From Pseudomonas shahriarae (GTDB lineage: Bacteria; Pseudomonadota; Gammaproteobacteria; Pseudomonadales; Pseudomonadaceae): DNA of 64,000 nt. Each line of letters opens with the position of its first letter. The first letter of the stretch is position 1. The notes beneath the pieces are model-generated. The model did not search any database, had not been told where the DNA came from, and saw only the letters and a list, made by a program, of their open reading frames with translations. Shown one piece after another: positions 8,291 to 17,513 of the stretch. Where the stretch lies: the NCBI RefSeq assembly GCF_014268455.2, contig NZ_CP077085.1:434001-498000 (forward strand). Reading direction: 5' to 3'. The position numbers and the translations under genes were made by a program.

Positions 8291-9217
8291 GTGAGTGAGC
8301 GTTCCAGTCATTGGCAGTTACAGACCATCGTCAGCCAGTTGCGCGGCGCCCGGGATCAGTGGCGTACCCGCAATGGGCGGGTCAGCGGCGAGCAGGGCGG
8401 TCGCGAGTTACCGTCGCGCGAGGCCGTGGCGCAAATTCTTGAAGCGCTGTGCGGTGCGCTGTTCCCCATGCGCCTGGGCCCGGTGGATCTGCGTGAGGAA
8501 AGTGAGGACTTCTACGTCGGCCATACCCTGGATGTGGCGCTCAACGCCTTGCTCGCCCAGGCCCGCCTGGAGTTGCGCTACGCCGCGCGCCAGGGCGGCA
8601 ATGCCGATAAGGAAGTCGATGCACTGGCCATCCGCTTGATCCAGGACTTTGCCCTGGCTTTGCCGGCGCTGCGCAGCCTGTTGGACACCGATGTGCTGGC
8701 GGCCTATCACGGGGATCCGGCTGCACGCACGGTGGATGAGGTGCTGCTGTGCTATCCGGGCATTCTCGCGGTGATCCACCATCGCCTGGCCCACCATTTG
8801 TATCGCGCCGGGCTGCCTCTGCTCGCGCGGATCAGCGCGGAAATCGCGCATTCGGCCACTGGCATCGACATTCACCCAGGCGCGCAGATCGGCCCGAGCT
8901 TCTTTATCGACCACGGCACGGGTGTGGTGATTGGCGAAACGGCGATCATTGGCGAGCGGGTGCGTATCTATCAGGCGGTGACCCTGGGCGCCAAGCGTTT
9001 CCCGGCGGATGAAGATGGGCAGTTGCAGAAGGGCCATCCACGACACCCGATTGTCGAGGACGATGTGGTGATCTACGCCGGGGCGACGATCCTGGGGCGA
9101 ATCACCATCGGCAAGGGTTCGACCATTGGCGGCAACGTGTGGCTGACCCGCAGCGTGCCGGTGGGGGCGAATATCACGCAGGCGAACTTGCAGCATGATG
9201 ACGGGACGCAGAAGTAG
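8291..9217 (+). CDS. epsC: Serine O-acetyltransferase (EpsC type)
   Basis: 308 residues. It acetylates L-serine with acetyl-CoA to O-acetylserine, the carbon skeleton for cysteine. An N-terminal helical domain is followed by left-handed beta-helix hexapeptides in the C-terminal third: IDIHPGAQIGPSFFIDHGTG, VVIGETAIIGERVRIYQAV and GATILGRITIGKGSTIGGNV. The GTG at 8291 is chosen because AGGAGGG lies six bases before it; an ATG 27 bases upstream has no such site. It diverges from dcyD, which pairs sulfide release from D-cysteine with the acceptor for sulfide refixation. Its length is above the roughly 260-270 residues of CysE, as usual for the EpsC branch. Confidence 0.87.
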   Translation: MSERSSHWQLQTIVSQLRGARDQWRTRNGRVSGEQGGRELPSREAVAQILEALCGALFPMRLGPVDLREESEDFYVGHTLDVALNALLAQARLELRYAARQGGNADKEVDALAIRLIQDFALALPALRSLLDTDVLAAYHGDPAARTVDEVLLCYPGILAVIHHRLAHHLYRAGLPLLARISAEIAHSATGIDIHPGAQIGPSFFIDHGTGVVIGETAIIGERVRIYQAVTLGAKRFPADEDGQLQKGHPRHPIVEDDVVIYAGATILGRITIGKGSTIGGNVWLTRSVPVGANITQANLQHDDGTQK

Positions 9218-9244
9218 CGACGACCTGATGGGGGAGCGGGCTTG

Positions 9245-9335
9245 TGTGGGAGCGGGCTTGCCCGCGATGGCGGTAGGCCAGTCAAATACCTCTAACCTGA
9301 CACTCAGTTGTCGCGGGCAAGTCCGCTCCCACAGG
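9245..9335. repeat. REP pair (inverted)
   Basis: TGTGGGAGCGGGCTTGCCC at 9245 and GGGCAAGTCCGCTCCCACA near 9332 are inverted copies separated by about 45 bases. This is the common Pseudomonas REP/BIME form, downstream of the serine acetyltransferase gene. Confidence 0.9.
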
Positions 9336-9465
9336 GGATGGCATTTCAATTTAGGCCAGCAATCGCTGAACGTTTTACCTTCCCCACACGTCATACCCTT
9401 CCTTGAGCTAGTGTAGGAATTACCTACCACTCAGCCCTGCGATTAGTCCCAGACCGCCTATCCAT

Positions 9466-9495
9466 GTTTAACTTGAACGTTCGTTCAAGTTAAAC
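9466..9495. promoter_or_regulatory. BetI-type operator palindrome before betT
   Basis: GTTTAACTTGAACG and CGTTCAAGTTAAAC are perfect 14-base arms around TT. The core TTGAACG-TT-CGTTCAA matches the operator type bound by the TetR-family choline sensor BetI. It ends 91 bases before the betT start, fitting choline-dependent derepression of the transporter. No betI or betBA gene lies in the window, so the regulator must act in trans. Confidence 0.8.
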
Positions 9496-9586
9496 CGGTG
9501 GTTCGCTGCCCGCTCACAACAGGAGGCTTACCTTTGCTGAGTCCGTTTTATACAGCCACATCCAATACCCTCGAGGTGCACCGTTC

Positions 9587-11590
9587 ATGAGTGCATCGTC
9601 TGTTCCTTCAAGCGGCCAGGTGCGTATGAATGCACCGGTGTTTTACTTCGCCGCCAGCTTCATCCTGCTGTTTGGTGTCACCGTAATCGCGATCCCCGAG
9701 CAGGCCGGCGCCTGGTTGCTGGCCGCGCAAAACTGGGCGGCCAATACGGTCGGCTGGTACTACATGCTGGCGATGACCCTGTATCTGGTCTTCGTGGTGG
9801 TCACCGCGTTGTCTGGCTACGGCAAGATCAAACTCGGTGCCGACCACGACGAGCCCGAATTCAGTTACCTGTCCTGGGCCGGCATGCTGTTTGCCGCCGG
9901 GATCAGCATCACGCTGTTTTTCTTCTGCGTCTCGGAACCCTTGACCCACCTGGTGCAACCGCCCCAGGGCGAGGCCTTGAACGCCGACGCGGCGCGCCAG
10001 GCCATGCAGGTGCTGTTTCTGCATTGGGGCCTGCATGGCTGGGGCGTCTTTGCGTTCGTCGGCATGGCCCTGGCGTACTTCGCCTACCGGCATAACCTGC
10101 CGCTGGCCTTGCGTTCGGCGCTGTACCCGCTGATCGGCAAGCGCATCAATGGCCCCATCGGCTATGCGGTGGATGGCTTCGGCATCATCGCCACGGTGTT
10201 CGGCCTGGGCGCGGACATGGGTTTTGGGGTGTTGCACCTCAACTCGGGCCTGGACTACCTGTTCGGCATCGCCCACACCCAATGGATCCAGGTCGGCCTG
10301 ATCACCCTGATGATGGGCGCGGCGATCCTGGTCGCAGTGGCCGGTGTCGACAAGGGTGTGCGGGTCATGTCCGACATCAACATGCTGCTGGCCTGTGCGC
10401 TGCTGCTGTTTGTGTTGTTCGCCGGGCCCACCCAGCATTTGCTCAACACCCTGATCCAGAACATCGGTGACTACCTTGGCGCACTGCCGACCAAGAGTTT
10501 TGACGTCTACGCCTACAACGAGCCCAGCGATTGGCTCGGCGGCTGGACCGTGTTTTATTGGGCCTGGTGGATCGCATGGTCGCCGTTCGTGGGCCTGTTT
10601 ATCGCACGCATTTCCCGTGGCCGGACCATCCGCGAATTTGTCTTCGGTGTGCTCCTGATCCCCCTGGGTTTCACCCTGGCCTGGATGTCGATCTTCGGCA
10701 ACAGTGCGATTGACCAGGTGCTCAACCACGGCATGGCGGCGCTGGGGCAGTCGGCTATCGACAACCCGTCGATGAGCCTGTACCTGCTGCTGGAAACCTA
10801 TCCATGGAGCAAGACTGTCATCGCGGTCACGGTGTTTATCAGTTTTGTGTTCTTTGTCACCTCGGCCGACTCCGGCACCGTGGTGCTGTCGACCCTGTCG
10901 TCCAAGGGCGGCAATGCCGATGAAGACGGGCCGAAGTGGCTGCGGGTGTTCTGGGGCGCCATGACCGCGCTGGTGACCAGCGCCTTGCTGTTCGCCGGTA
11001 GCATTGACTCGCTCAAATCGGCGGTGGTGCTGACGTCGTTACCGTTCTCGTTGATCCTGCTGTTGATGATGTGGGGGCTGCACAAGGCGTTCTACCTCGA
11101 ATCGCAGAAGCAGATCGCCCGGATGCATTCCCTGGCACCCGTCTCGGCGGCCTCCCGCAGGGGCCGTGGCGGCTGGCGCCAGCGCCTGAGCCAGGCGGTG
11201 CATTTCCCGTCGCGCGATGAGGTGTACCGCTTCCTCGAAACCACGGTACGCCCGGCGATTGAAGAAGTGACGGCAGTGTTTGTCGAGAAGGGCCTGAACG
11301 TCGTCACCCAGCCTGACCCGTCCAACGACAGCGTCAGCCTGGAAATCGGCCATGGCGAAGAGCGTCCGTTTGTCTATCAGGTGCAGATGCGCGGCTACTT
11401 CACGCCGTCCTTTGCCCTCGGTGGCCTGGGCTCGAAGGCAATCAACAACCGTCGCTACTACCGCGCGGAAGTGCACTTGAGCGAAGGCAGCCAGGATTAC
11501 GACCTGGTGGGCTACACCAAAGAGCAGATCATCAACGACATCCTCGACCAGTACGAACGGCACTTGCAGTTCCTGCATCTGGTCCGCTGA
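9587..11590 (+). CDS. betT: Choline BCCT-family transporter
   Basis: 667 residues. Twelve or so membrane segments fill residues 20-515. The BCCT signature is present, including GWTVFYWAWWIAWSPFVGLF (about 315-335) and FVTSADSGTVVLSTLSSKGG. A long cytoplasmic C-terminal domain (about 520-667) is typical of BetT rather than of the short BCCT members and is linked to osmotic control. It imports choline by proton symport for glycine betaine synthesis or catabolism. The perfect BetI-type palindrome upstream supports the choline assignment. ATG at 9587; a GGAGG sequence lies further upstream, so the ribosome site is weak. Confidence 0.93.
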   Translation: MSASSVPSSGQVRMNAPVFYFAASFILLFGVTVIAIPEQAGAWLLAAQNWAANTVGWYYMLAMTLYLVFVVVTALSGYGKIKLGADHDEPEFSYLSWAGMLFAAGISITLFFFCVSEPLTHLVQPPQGEALNADAARQAMQVLFLHWGLHGWGVFAFVGMALAYFAYRHNLPLALRSALYPLIGKRINGPIGYAVDGFGIIATVFGLGADMGFGVLHLNSGLDYLFGIAHTQWIQVGLITLMMGAAILVAVAGVDKGVRVMSDINMLLACALLLFVLFAGPTQHLLNTLIQNIGDYLGALPTKSFDVYAYNEPSDWLGGWTVFYWAWWIAWSPFVGLFIARISRGRTIREFVFGVLLIPLGFTLAWMSIFGNSAIDQVLNHGMAALGQSAIDNPSMSLYLLLETYPWSKTVIAVTVFISFVFFVTSADSGTVVLSTLSSKGGNADEDGPKWLRVFWGAMTALVTSALLFAGSIDSLKSAVVLTSLPFSLILLLMMWGLHKAFYLESQKQIARMHSLAPVSAASRRGRGGWRQRLSQAVHFPSRDEVYRFLETTVRPAIEEVTAVFVEKGLNVVTQPDPSNDSVSLEIGHGEERPFVYQVQMRGYFTPSFALGGLGSKAINNRRYYRAEVHLSEGSQDYDLVGYTKEQIINDILDQYERHLQFLHLVR

Positions 11591-11599
11591 TGCAACCTT

Positions 11600-11627
11600 T
11601 GTAGGCGCCGGCTTGCCGGCGCCTACA
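11600..11627. terminator. Perfect hairpin between convergent betT and tauD
   Basis: TGTAGGCGCCGGC and GCCGGCGCCTACA are perfect 13-base arms around TT. It lies between convergent genes, so it could end both transcripts, although no T-tract follows. The same element type is seen at 4708-4735. Confidence 0.55.
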
Positions 11628-11639
11628 GGGCGTGTCGGA

Positions 11640-12476
11640 TCAGAACGGCACATCACCCAGAATCGTCGCCCGATGCATCACACGCCGCTGTGGCCGATAG
11701 TCGTCCACGGCGTAGTGCTGCGTCACGCGGTTGTCCCAGAAGGCCACGTCGTTGGCTTGCCAGCGCCAGCGCAGGGTGAATTCCGGGCGAGTGGCGTGGG
11801 CGAACAACAGCTTGAGGATGACTTCGCTTTCGGCCGGCTCCAGTTCGTTGATCTTGCTGGTGAAACCCTCACTGACAAACAGCGATTTACGCCCGCTGAC
11901 CGGGTGGGTGCGGATCACCGGGTGGGACAGGGGAGGGTTCTTTTTGCGCGCTTCTTCCCAGCGGGCCAGGTCTTGGGCGGTGTTGCCGTAACGTTCCTGA
12001 GGGAACGAGCGGGTGAAGTCATGGGTTGCCGTCAGGCCGGTCAAAAAAATCTTCATCGGTTCCGACAGTGCCTCGTAGGCCGCAATACCGCTGGCCCACA
12101 ACGTGTCACCGCCAAAGGCCGGCAGCAGCTTGGCGCTGAGCACCGCGCCCAGGGCCGGGGTGGGCAGGAAGGTCACGTCGGTGTGCCAGATGGCATTGTC
12201 GCGCACGTCGGTGACGGCGGTGTCGAGCACCAGCACTTCAGGCTGCTCGGGCACGTTGGGGTAGATCGGGTGAATGTGCAGGTCACCGAAATTCGCCGCG
12301 AAGCGCGCTTGCTGCTGCGGGGTGATCGGCTGGTCGCGAAAGAACAGCACCGAATGCTGGAGCAGCGCGCGCTCGATGGCGTCGCGCTGTTCGAGGTTCA
12401 GCGCCTGGGTGATATCGACGCCACTGATCTGGGCGCCCAGGGCGGTGCTTAAGGGGGTAACGGTCAGGTGGCTCAT
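11640..12476 (-). CDS. tauD: Taurine dioxygenase
   Basis: 278 residues. Fe(II)/2-oxoglutarate-dependent dioxygenase that converts taurine to sulfite and aminoacetaldehyde. The iron facial triad is seen as H-x-D in [12 protein letters not shown] (about residue 98) and the distal His in [20 protein letters not shown], with the 2OG-binding Arg in the same segment. Last gene of tauABCD, 12 bases past tauC. Length matches the family (about 280). Confidence 0.94.
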   Translation of the reverse strand: MSHLTVTPLSTALGAQISGVDITQALNLEQRDAIERALLQHSVLFFRDQPITPQQQARFAANFGDLHIHPIYPNVPEQPEVLVLDTAVTDVRDNAIWHTDVTFLPTPALGAVLSAKLLPAFGGDTLWASGIAAYEALSEPMKIFLTGLTATHDFTRSFPQERYGNTAQDLARWEEARKKNPPLSHPVIRTHPVSGRKSLFVSEGFTSKINELEPAESEVILKLLFAHATRPEFTLRWRWQANDVAFWDNRVTQHYAVDDYRPQRRVMHRATILGDVPF

Positions 12477-12488
12477 GTTGTTCTCTTC

Positions 12489-13316
12489 CTAGTGGGCCTG
12501 GCCATGCCAAGGCACCCATTTACGCTGCAGGGCGCGCAGGCCCATTTCCATGGCAAAGGCGATCAGCGCGATCACCAGGATGCCCAGTACCACCACGTCG
12601 GTGACCAAAAATTGCGCGGCCGACTGCACCATGAACCCCAGGCCGCTGGTGGCGGCGATCAACTCGGCGGCCACCAGGGTCGACCAACCGACACCCAGGC
12701 CGATGCGCACGCCGGTAAGGATATCGGGCAGGGCGCTGGGCAAGATCACATGGCGGATCAACTGCGCCCGCGTGGCGCCCAGGGACTGCGCTGCGCGCAA
12801 TTTGGCCGGGTCGACCGTGCGCACGCCGGTGGCGGTGGCGATGGCAATCGGGGCGAAGATCGCCAGGTAGATCAGCAACACCTTGGACAGCTCACCGATG
12901 CCGCACCAGATCACGATCAAGGGCAGGTAGGCCAGCGGCGGGATCGGCCTGTAGAACTCGATCAGCGGGTCGAGAATGCCGCGGGCGATGCGGTTGGCGC
13001 CGATAGCAATGCCGATCGGCACGGCGGTCAGCACTGCAAAGCCCAGGCCCAGGCCGATACGGCCAAGGCTGGCACCCAGGTGCTGCCAGAGGGTGGAGTC
13101 CATATAGCCGCTGGTCGCCAGCAGCCAGCCCTTTTGCAGCACGGCAGACGGAGGCGGCAGGAACAGCGGCTCGATCAGCCCGCTGGCGGTCACGGCCCAC
13201 CACAGCGCCAGCAGCGCACCCAGGGTCAGCCCGCTGATCCAGCGTGTGCTCAGATTGCGGCGCAGCGACGGGGTGGCTGGGCTAACGGCGGTGGCCGGGA
13301 TTTCATAACTGCTCAT
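12489..13316 (-). CDS. tauC: Taurine ABC transporter permease
   Basis: 275 residues. The N-terminal segment [20 protein letters not shown] is the first membrane helix. The permease EAA loop reads [20 protein letters not shown], followed by [20 protein letters not shown], as in SsuC/TauC. It overlaps the tauB stop by four bases (ATGA). It forms the inner-membrane channel for taurine uptake under sulfate starvation. Confidence 0.92.
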   Translation of the reverse strand: MSSYEIPATAVSPATPSLRRNLSTRWISGLTLGALLALWWAVTASGLIEPLFLPPPSAVLQKGWLLATSGYMDSTLWQHLGASLGRIGLGLGFAVLTAVPIGIAIGANRIARGILDPLIEFYRPIPPLAYLPLIVIWCGIGELSKVLLIYLAIFAPIAIATATGVRTVDPAKLRAAQSLGATRAQLIRHVILPSALPDILTGVRIGLGVGWSTLVAAELIAATSGLGFMVQSAAQFLVTDVVVLGILVIALIAFAMEMGLRALQRKWVPWHGQAH

Positions 13317-14092
13317 GCGGACTCCTGCCGTTGCGAGAACACTTTGCCCAGCACGTGTTCGCGGGTTTCGATAAACCGTGGGTCGGACTTGATCGCACGG
13401 GCCGACTCGCCGGCCGCGTAACGCTGGCCAAAGTCCAGGCTCAGGCGCTCGACGATTTGCCCGGGGTTGGGCGCCAGCAGAATCAGGTCGGTGGCGAGGA
13501 ACACCGCTTCTTCGATGTCATGGGTGATCAGGAATACCGGCTTGGCCGTGCGCCGCCAGACTTGCAGCAGCAGCTCCTGCATCTGTTCACGGGTGAAGGC
13601 ATCGAGGGCGCCGAAGGGTTCGTCCATCAGCAGCACCCGTGGGTCGGCAGCCAGGGCGCGGGCCAGGCCGACGCGTTGTTTCTGCCCGCCAGACAGCTGC
13701 CAGATGCGCCGGCTGTCAAATCCGGCCAGGTCCACCAGGGCAAGCATTTCCCGGGCGCGGACTTGCCGCTGGGCCTTGGGCACACCGGCCAGCTCCAGGC
13801 CGAAGCCGACATTGGCCAGCACGTCTTGCCAGGGCAGCAGGGCGTCGTCCTGGAACACCACGCCACGCTCGGCACTCGGGCCTTGCACGGGCACGCCATC
13901 GAGGGTGATGCGTCCGGCGCTGGGTTCGACGAAGCCGGCAATCAGGTTCAACAGCGAAGTCTTGCCACTGCCGGAAGGGCCGAGGGCCACCAGCAATTGC
14001 TGGGGGCCGAGGGTCAGGGAAATATCCGCCAGCACGGGCGTGGTTGCGCCTGGGTACTGTGCGCTGATGCGCTCCAGCTGTAGCAAGGCCAT
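13313..14092 (-). CDS. tauB: Taurine ABC transporter ATP-binding protein
   Basis: 259 residues. Walker [19 protein letters not shown] near residue 37, Q-loop [13 protein letters not shown], signature [20 protein letters not shown], Walker [21 protein letters not shown] and H-loop [15 protein letters not shown]. These are the TauB/SsuB-type features. It sits between tauA (16 bases away) and tauC (overlap). Confidence 0.92.
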   Translation of the reverse strand: MALLQLERISAQYPGATTPVLADISLTLGPQQLLVALGPSGSGKTSLLNLIAGFVEPSAGRITLDGVPVQGPSAERGVVFQDDALLPWQDVLANVGFGLELAGVPKAQRQVRAREMLALVDLAGFDSRRIWQLSGGQKQRVGLARALAADPRVLLMDEPFGALDAFTREQMQELLLQVWRRTAKPVFLITHDIEEAVFLATDLILLAPNPGQIVERLSLDFGQRYAAGESARAIKSDPRFIETREHVLGKVFSQRQESA

Positions 14093-14108
14093 CGCGATGA
14101 ACTCCTGA

Positions 14109-15086
14109 TCAGTTAGTGATGAACTTGGCGCTGACGTAAGGGGCGTAGTCCGGCAGCACGGCCTCGACCTTGCCTTGTTCCTTGAGGAACGCGGCGGTAT
14201 CGGTCACGGCCTTGGTGGTCGGGGCGCCAAGTAGCGTCACTTGGTCGGCGGCCAGTGGGTAGACGTTGCCTTGCAGCAGCAGCGGGATATCACTGGCCTT
14301 GGCGCCGGAGAGCCTCACCAGTTTGTCGACGTTGCCCTTATCGGCCAGCCAGGCTTGTGGGTCTTTACGGTATTGGGCGTAGGCATCAAGGGTGACTTTG
14401 GCAAAGGCGCTGACAATTTCCGGGTGCTTCTCGGCAAAGTCCTTACGCACGATCCAGGCATCGAAGGTCGGAGCGCCGAACTTGGCCAGTTCGCCAGAGG
14501 TGATCAGCACCTTGCCGTTTTCCTTGGCCACACCCAGGGCCGGATCCCAGACATAAGTGGCGTCGATATCGCCACGCTTCCAGGCGGCGATGATGGCCGG
14601 CGGGGCGAGGTTGAGTACGGTGACTTTCGACGGGTCGATGTTCCAGTGCTTGAGCGCGGCCAACAGGCTGTAGTGGCCGGTGGAAACAAACGGCACGGCG
14701 ATTTTCTTGCCGATCAGGTCCTGCGGGCTGTTGATCCCGGAACCGTTGCGCGCCACCAGGGCTTCGGCGCCACCGATCTGGGTGGCGACGAGGAAGGTCT
14801 GCACCGGCACTTTGCGGGTGATGGCTGCGGTCAGCGGGCTGGAACCGAGGTAGCCGATCTGCACATCGCCGGACGCGATGGCGGCGATGATATCGGCGCC
14901 ATTGTCGAATTTTCGCCAGTCGATAGTGGCGTTCGTGGCTTTTTCATAAGCGCCGTCGGCCTGGGCGACTTTGGCCGGGTCAACGGTGGTCTGGTAGGCG
15001 ATGGTCACGTCGGCCGCCTGGGCAAACAGGCTGGCGCCGGCCAGGGACAGGGCCGCCAGGAGGCGTAAAGGGGAAGGTCGTAGCAT
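14109..15086 (-). CDS. tauA: Taurine-binding periplasmic protein
   Basis: 325 residues with a signal peptide ([20 protein letters not shown], cleavage near AQA-AD). The mature protein reads [20 protein letters not shown] and [20 protein letters not shown], typical of TauA. Start at 15086 is chosen because AGGAG lies eight bases upstream; the ATG at 15101 has none. First gene of the operon. The 15120-15200 leader is AT-rich, with ATAACCTTTTCGAAT on the plus strand, similar in style to promoters of sulfur-starvation genes; a CysB link is inferred. Confidence 0.92.
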   Translation of the reverse strand: MLRPSPLRLLAALSLAGASLFAQAADVTIAYQTTVDPAKVAQADGAYEKATNATIDWRKFDNGADIIAAIASGDVQIGYLGSSPLTAAITRKVPVQTFLVATQIGGAEALVARNGSGINSPQDLIGKKIAVPFVSTGHYSLLAALKHWNIDPSKVTVLNLAPPAIIAAWKRGDIDATYVWDPALGVAKENGKVLITSGELAKFGAPTFDAWIVRKDFAEKHPEIVSAFAKVTLDAYAQYRKDPQAWLADKGNVDKLVRLSGAKASDIPLLLQGNVYPLAADQVTLLGAPTTKAVTDTAAFLKEQGKVEAVLPDYAPYVSAKFITN

Positions 15087-15226
15087 GGAGAAGCTCCTCA
15101 TCAGGCGGCCAGACGTTGGCGTGTGAGGAGACTAAATGATCTAAGAATCCGAAAATAAATAACCTTTTCGAATTAGCTTATGAGGAGAAAAGTGCAAACA
15201 GAGCTTCAGGGCCATGAAATTAATGG

Positions 15227-15311
15227 GGGAGCTGGCTTGCCTGCAATAGCGGTGTAACAGCCGACATCTTATTTGGATGTGACGGCCTCATCGCAGGTAA
15301 GCCAGCTCCCA
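15227..15311. repeat. REP pair, GAGCTGGCTTGCCTGC type
   Basis: GGGAGCTGGCTTGCCTGC near 15227 and GCAGGTAAGCCAGCTCCC near 15310 are inverted copies. They sit between tauA's upstream region and the 3' end of gshA. Confidence 0.88.
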
Positions 15312-15330
15312 CTGGGGGCATCGGATGGCG

Positions 15331-16929
15331 TCAGTTACTGATCGCCAGGATGCTCGCCTGGTACGCCCCGACAAACACGTCGAAATCGCCCACTTCGTTC
15401 TGCTCCAGCTCCGCCTGTTGCGCCAGCGATGTACGCGCCAGCTCTTCAAAACGCGCCTGCTCGTCTGCCGGCAACGGCTCGCTACGGAAGTACTCGGCAT
15501 GCACTTCGCTCTGACGCAGGGAGAACTGCGCAAAGCTTTCCTTGCGCTCCTGCATAGCGGCCAACACTTGGGCCGACGGGGTCAGGGACGAATCCTGGAT
15601 CTTCGCCAACTGGGCATCCAGTGCCTGGCTGTGTTCGCTGATGCCCTGGCTCTGGTCCAGCAGGGCAGCCAGCGGGGCGATTTTCTCCAGCAGTTCGGCG
15701 GCCCATTCCTTCATTTCCACCGCCTGGCCGCGACGCTGCAATTGCAGCCCCGGACGCCGGCCTTCCTTGACCACACTGAGGAAGTTCGACGTGGCATTGC
15801 CGCACTCGTTGTTTTCGAACAGCGGGCTGTCGTCCAGCGCGCAGTACAGCAGGAACGCGTCGAGGAAGCGCGACTCCGGCAGGTCGATGCCCATCGGCAG
15901 GAACGGGTTGATGTCCAGGCAGCGCACTTCGATGTACTGGATGCCACGGGCCATCAGCGCCTGGATCGGCCGTTCGCCGGTGTAGGTCACGCGTTTGGGG
16001 CGGATGTTGGAGTAGTACTCGTTTTCGATCTGCAGGATGTTGGTGTTGAGCTGTACCCACTCACCATCCTTGTGGGTGCCGACTTCGACGTAGGGCGCGT
16101 AGGGCGTTGCCACCGCTTCGCGCAGGCTGTCGGTGTAGCTGGCCAGATCGTTATAGCAAGGGGTCAGGCCGGCCTGGGCGTTGCTCTGGTAACCCAGATC
16201 GCTCATGCGCAGGCTGGTGGCATAGGGCAGGTACAGGGTGTCGGCATCGAACTGTTCCAGCTGGTGGGAACGCCCGCGCAGGAAACCCGCATCCAGGGCT
16301 GGCGAGGCACCGAACAGGTACATCAGCAGCCAGCTGTAGCGGCGGAAGTTACGGATCAGCGCGATATAGGCCGTGGACTGGTAGTCACGGTCGGTGCCCA
16401 CGAAGCCTTCGGCTTCCTTGAGCAACGGCCACAGCTCTTCCGGCAGGGAGAAGTTGTAGTGGATACCGGCGATGCACTGCATGGTCTTGCCGTAGCGCAG
16501 GGCCAGGCCCTTGCGATACACGTACTTGAGCTGTCCGATGTTGGAGGTGCCGTAGTAGGCAATCGGAATATCTTCCTCGGCCGGCAACGGGCACGGCATC
16601 GATGGACTCCACAGGTACTCGTTGCCGAGCTTGCTGTAGGCAAAACGATGAATTTTATCGAGGCTGCGCAGGGTATCTGCCGGGTTGGGCAGTGCCGGCG
16701 TGATGAACTCCAGCAGCGACTCGGAATAGTCGGTGGTGATCGACTCATGGGTCAATGCGGCGCCCAGGGCCTCTGGATGCGGCGTTTGAGCCAGGCGGCC
16801 TTCGCCGGTGACACGCAGGCATTCACGCTCGATGCCGTGCAGGCAGTGCTCAAGCAAAGAGAGGTGTTCGCGCTTGCCGAGCAGAGCCAGGCGGCGGTTG
16901 AGAAGTTCGCTCAAGTTGGATTCCTTCAC
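15331..16929 (-). CDS. gshA: Glutamate-cysteine ligase
   Basis: 532 residues, the gamma-proteobacterial GshA family, joining glutamate to cysteine with ATP in the first step of glutathione synthesis. Visible hallmarks are [20 protein letters not shown] near residue 33, [16 protein letters not shown] near 70, [13 protein letters not shown] near 145 and [18 protein letters not shown] near 325. The start is GTG at 16929 with a GGGG-type ribosome site. It stands alone, next to the taurine operon. Length is close to E. coli GshA (518). Confidence 0.95.
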   Translation of the reverse strand: MKESNLSELLNRRLALLGKREHLSLLEHCLHGIERECLRVTGEGRLAQTPHPEALGAALTHESITTDYSESLLEFITPALPNPADTLRSLDKIHRFAYSKLGNEYLWSPSMPCPLPAEEDIPIAYYGTSNIGQLKYVYRKGLALRYGKTMQCIAGIHYNFSLPEELWPLLKEAEGFVGTDRDYQSTAYIALIRNFRRYSWLLMYLFGASPALDAGFLRGRSHQLEQFDADTLYLPYATSLRMSDLGYQSNAQAGLTPCYNDLASYTDSLREAVATPYAPYVEVGTHKDGEWVQLNTNILQIENEYYSNIRPKRVTYTGERPIQALMARGIQYIEVRCLDINPFLPMGIDLPESRFLDAFLLYCALDDSPLFENNECGNATSNFLSVVKEGRRPGLQLQRRGQAVEMKEWAAELLEKIAPLAALLDQSQGISEHSQALDAQLAKIQDSSLTPSAQVLAAMQERKESFAQFSLRQSEVHAEYFRSEPLPADEQARFEELARTSLAQQAELEQNEVGDFDVFVGAYQASILAISN

Positions 16930-17129
16930 GCGTCAGTCGCCCCAATATGGGGGTGGGCAAGACGGTCTACAAGGGTGAAGTTAAAACTGGCGTTATCGCC
17001 TGGTTTTCGAGCCGGAACAACCTGCTCTGAAAGTGCCGACTTCATTCCCTGAATTTGGCTATCGCGCAGGAAGAAAATTCCGACGCTGTTTTCGCAGCGC
17101 CGAAATTAACCCAAATTGATGACAGGGAG

Positions 17130-17513
17130 CTATAGGACAGCGAAGGTGCCTTGTGCTTTTGCGACGAGTCTTTCGTCCTGATACACCTCGGCCTCGACCA
17201 CCAGCGTGCGCCGGCCGGGGTGGATGACCCGGGCGGTGCACAGCACGTCACCGTCGGACACGGCACGGATGTAGTTGATTTTGCACTCGATGGTCGCGCT
17301 CTGCTGGTCAAAACCGTGGGAGCTGGAACAGGCCAGCCCCATGGCAATGTCCACCAGGCTGAAAATCGCCCCGCCATGGAGCTTGCCCGCGCGGTTGCGC
17401 AATTGTGGCTCCAGGCTCAGGGCAACCTCGGCAACGCCTTGGTCCAGGCGTTGCAGACGGCAGCCGAGCAGCTCGCTGAAGGCGCTGTGGGTCAAGCCGG
17501 CTGGCAGCTCCAT
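17130..17513 (-). CDS. PaaI-family hotdog thioesterase
   Basis: 127 residues with the single hotdog fold: GKLHGGAIFSLVDIAMGLA near residue 42 (the usual H-G-G and acidic active-site helix) and ATIECKINYIRAV. Such enzymes hydrolyse acyl-CoA thioesters; the substrate is unknown. Its ATG overlaps the tex stop by one base (ATGA on the minus strand), so the two are co-translated. Confidence 0.85.
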   Translation of the reverse strand: MELPAGLTHSAFSELLGCRLQRLDQGVAEVALSLEPQLRNRAGKLHGGAIFSLVDIAMGLACSSSHGFDQQSATIECKINYIRAVSDGDVLCTARVIHPGRRTLVVEAEVYQDERLVAKAQGTFAVL

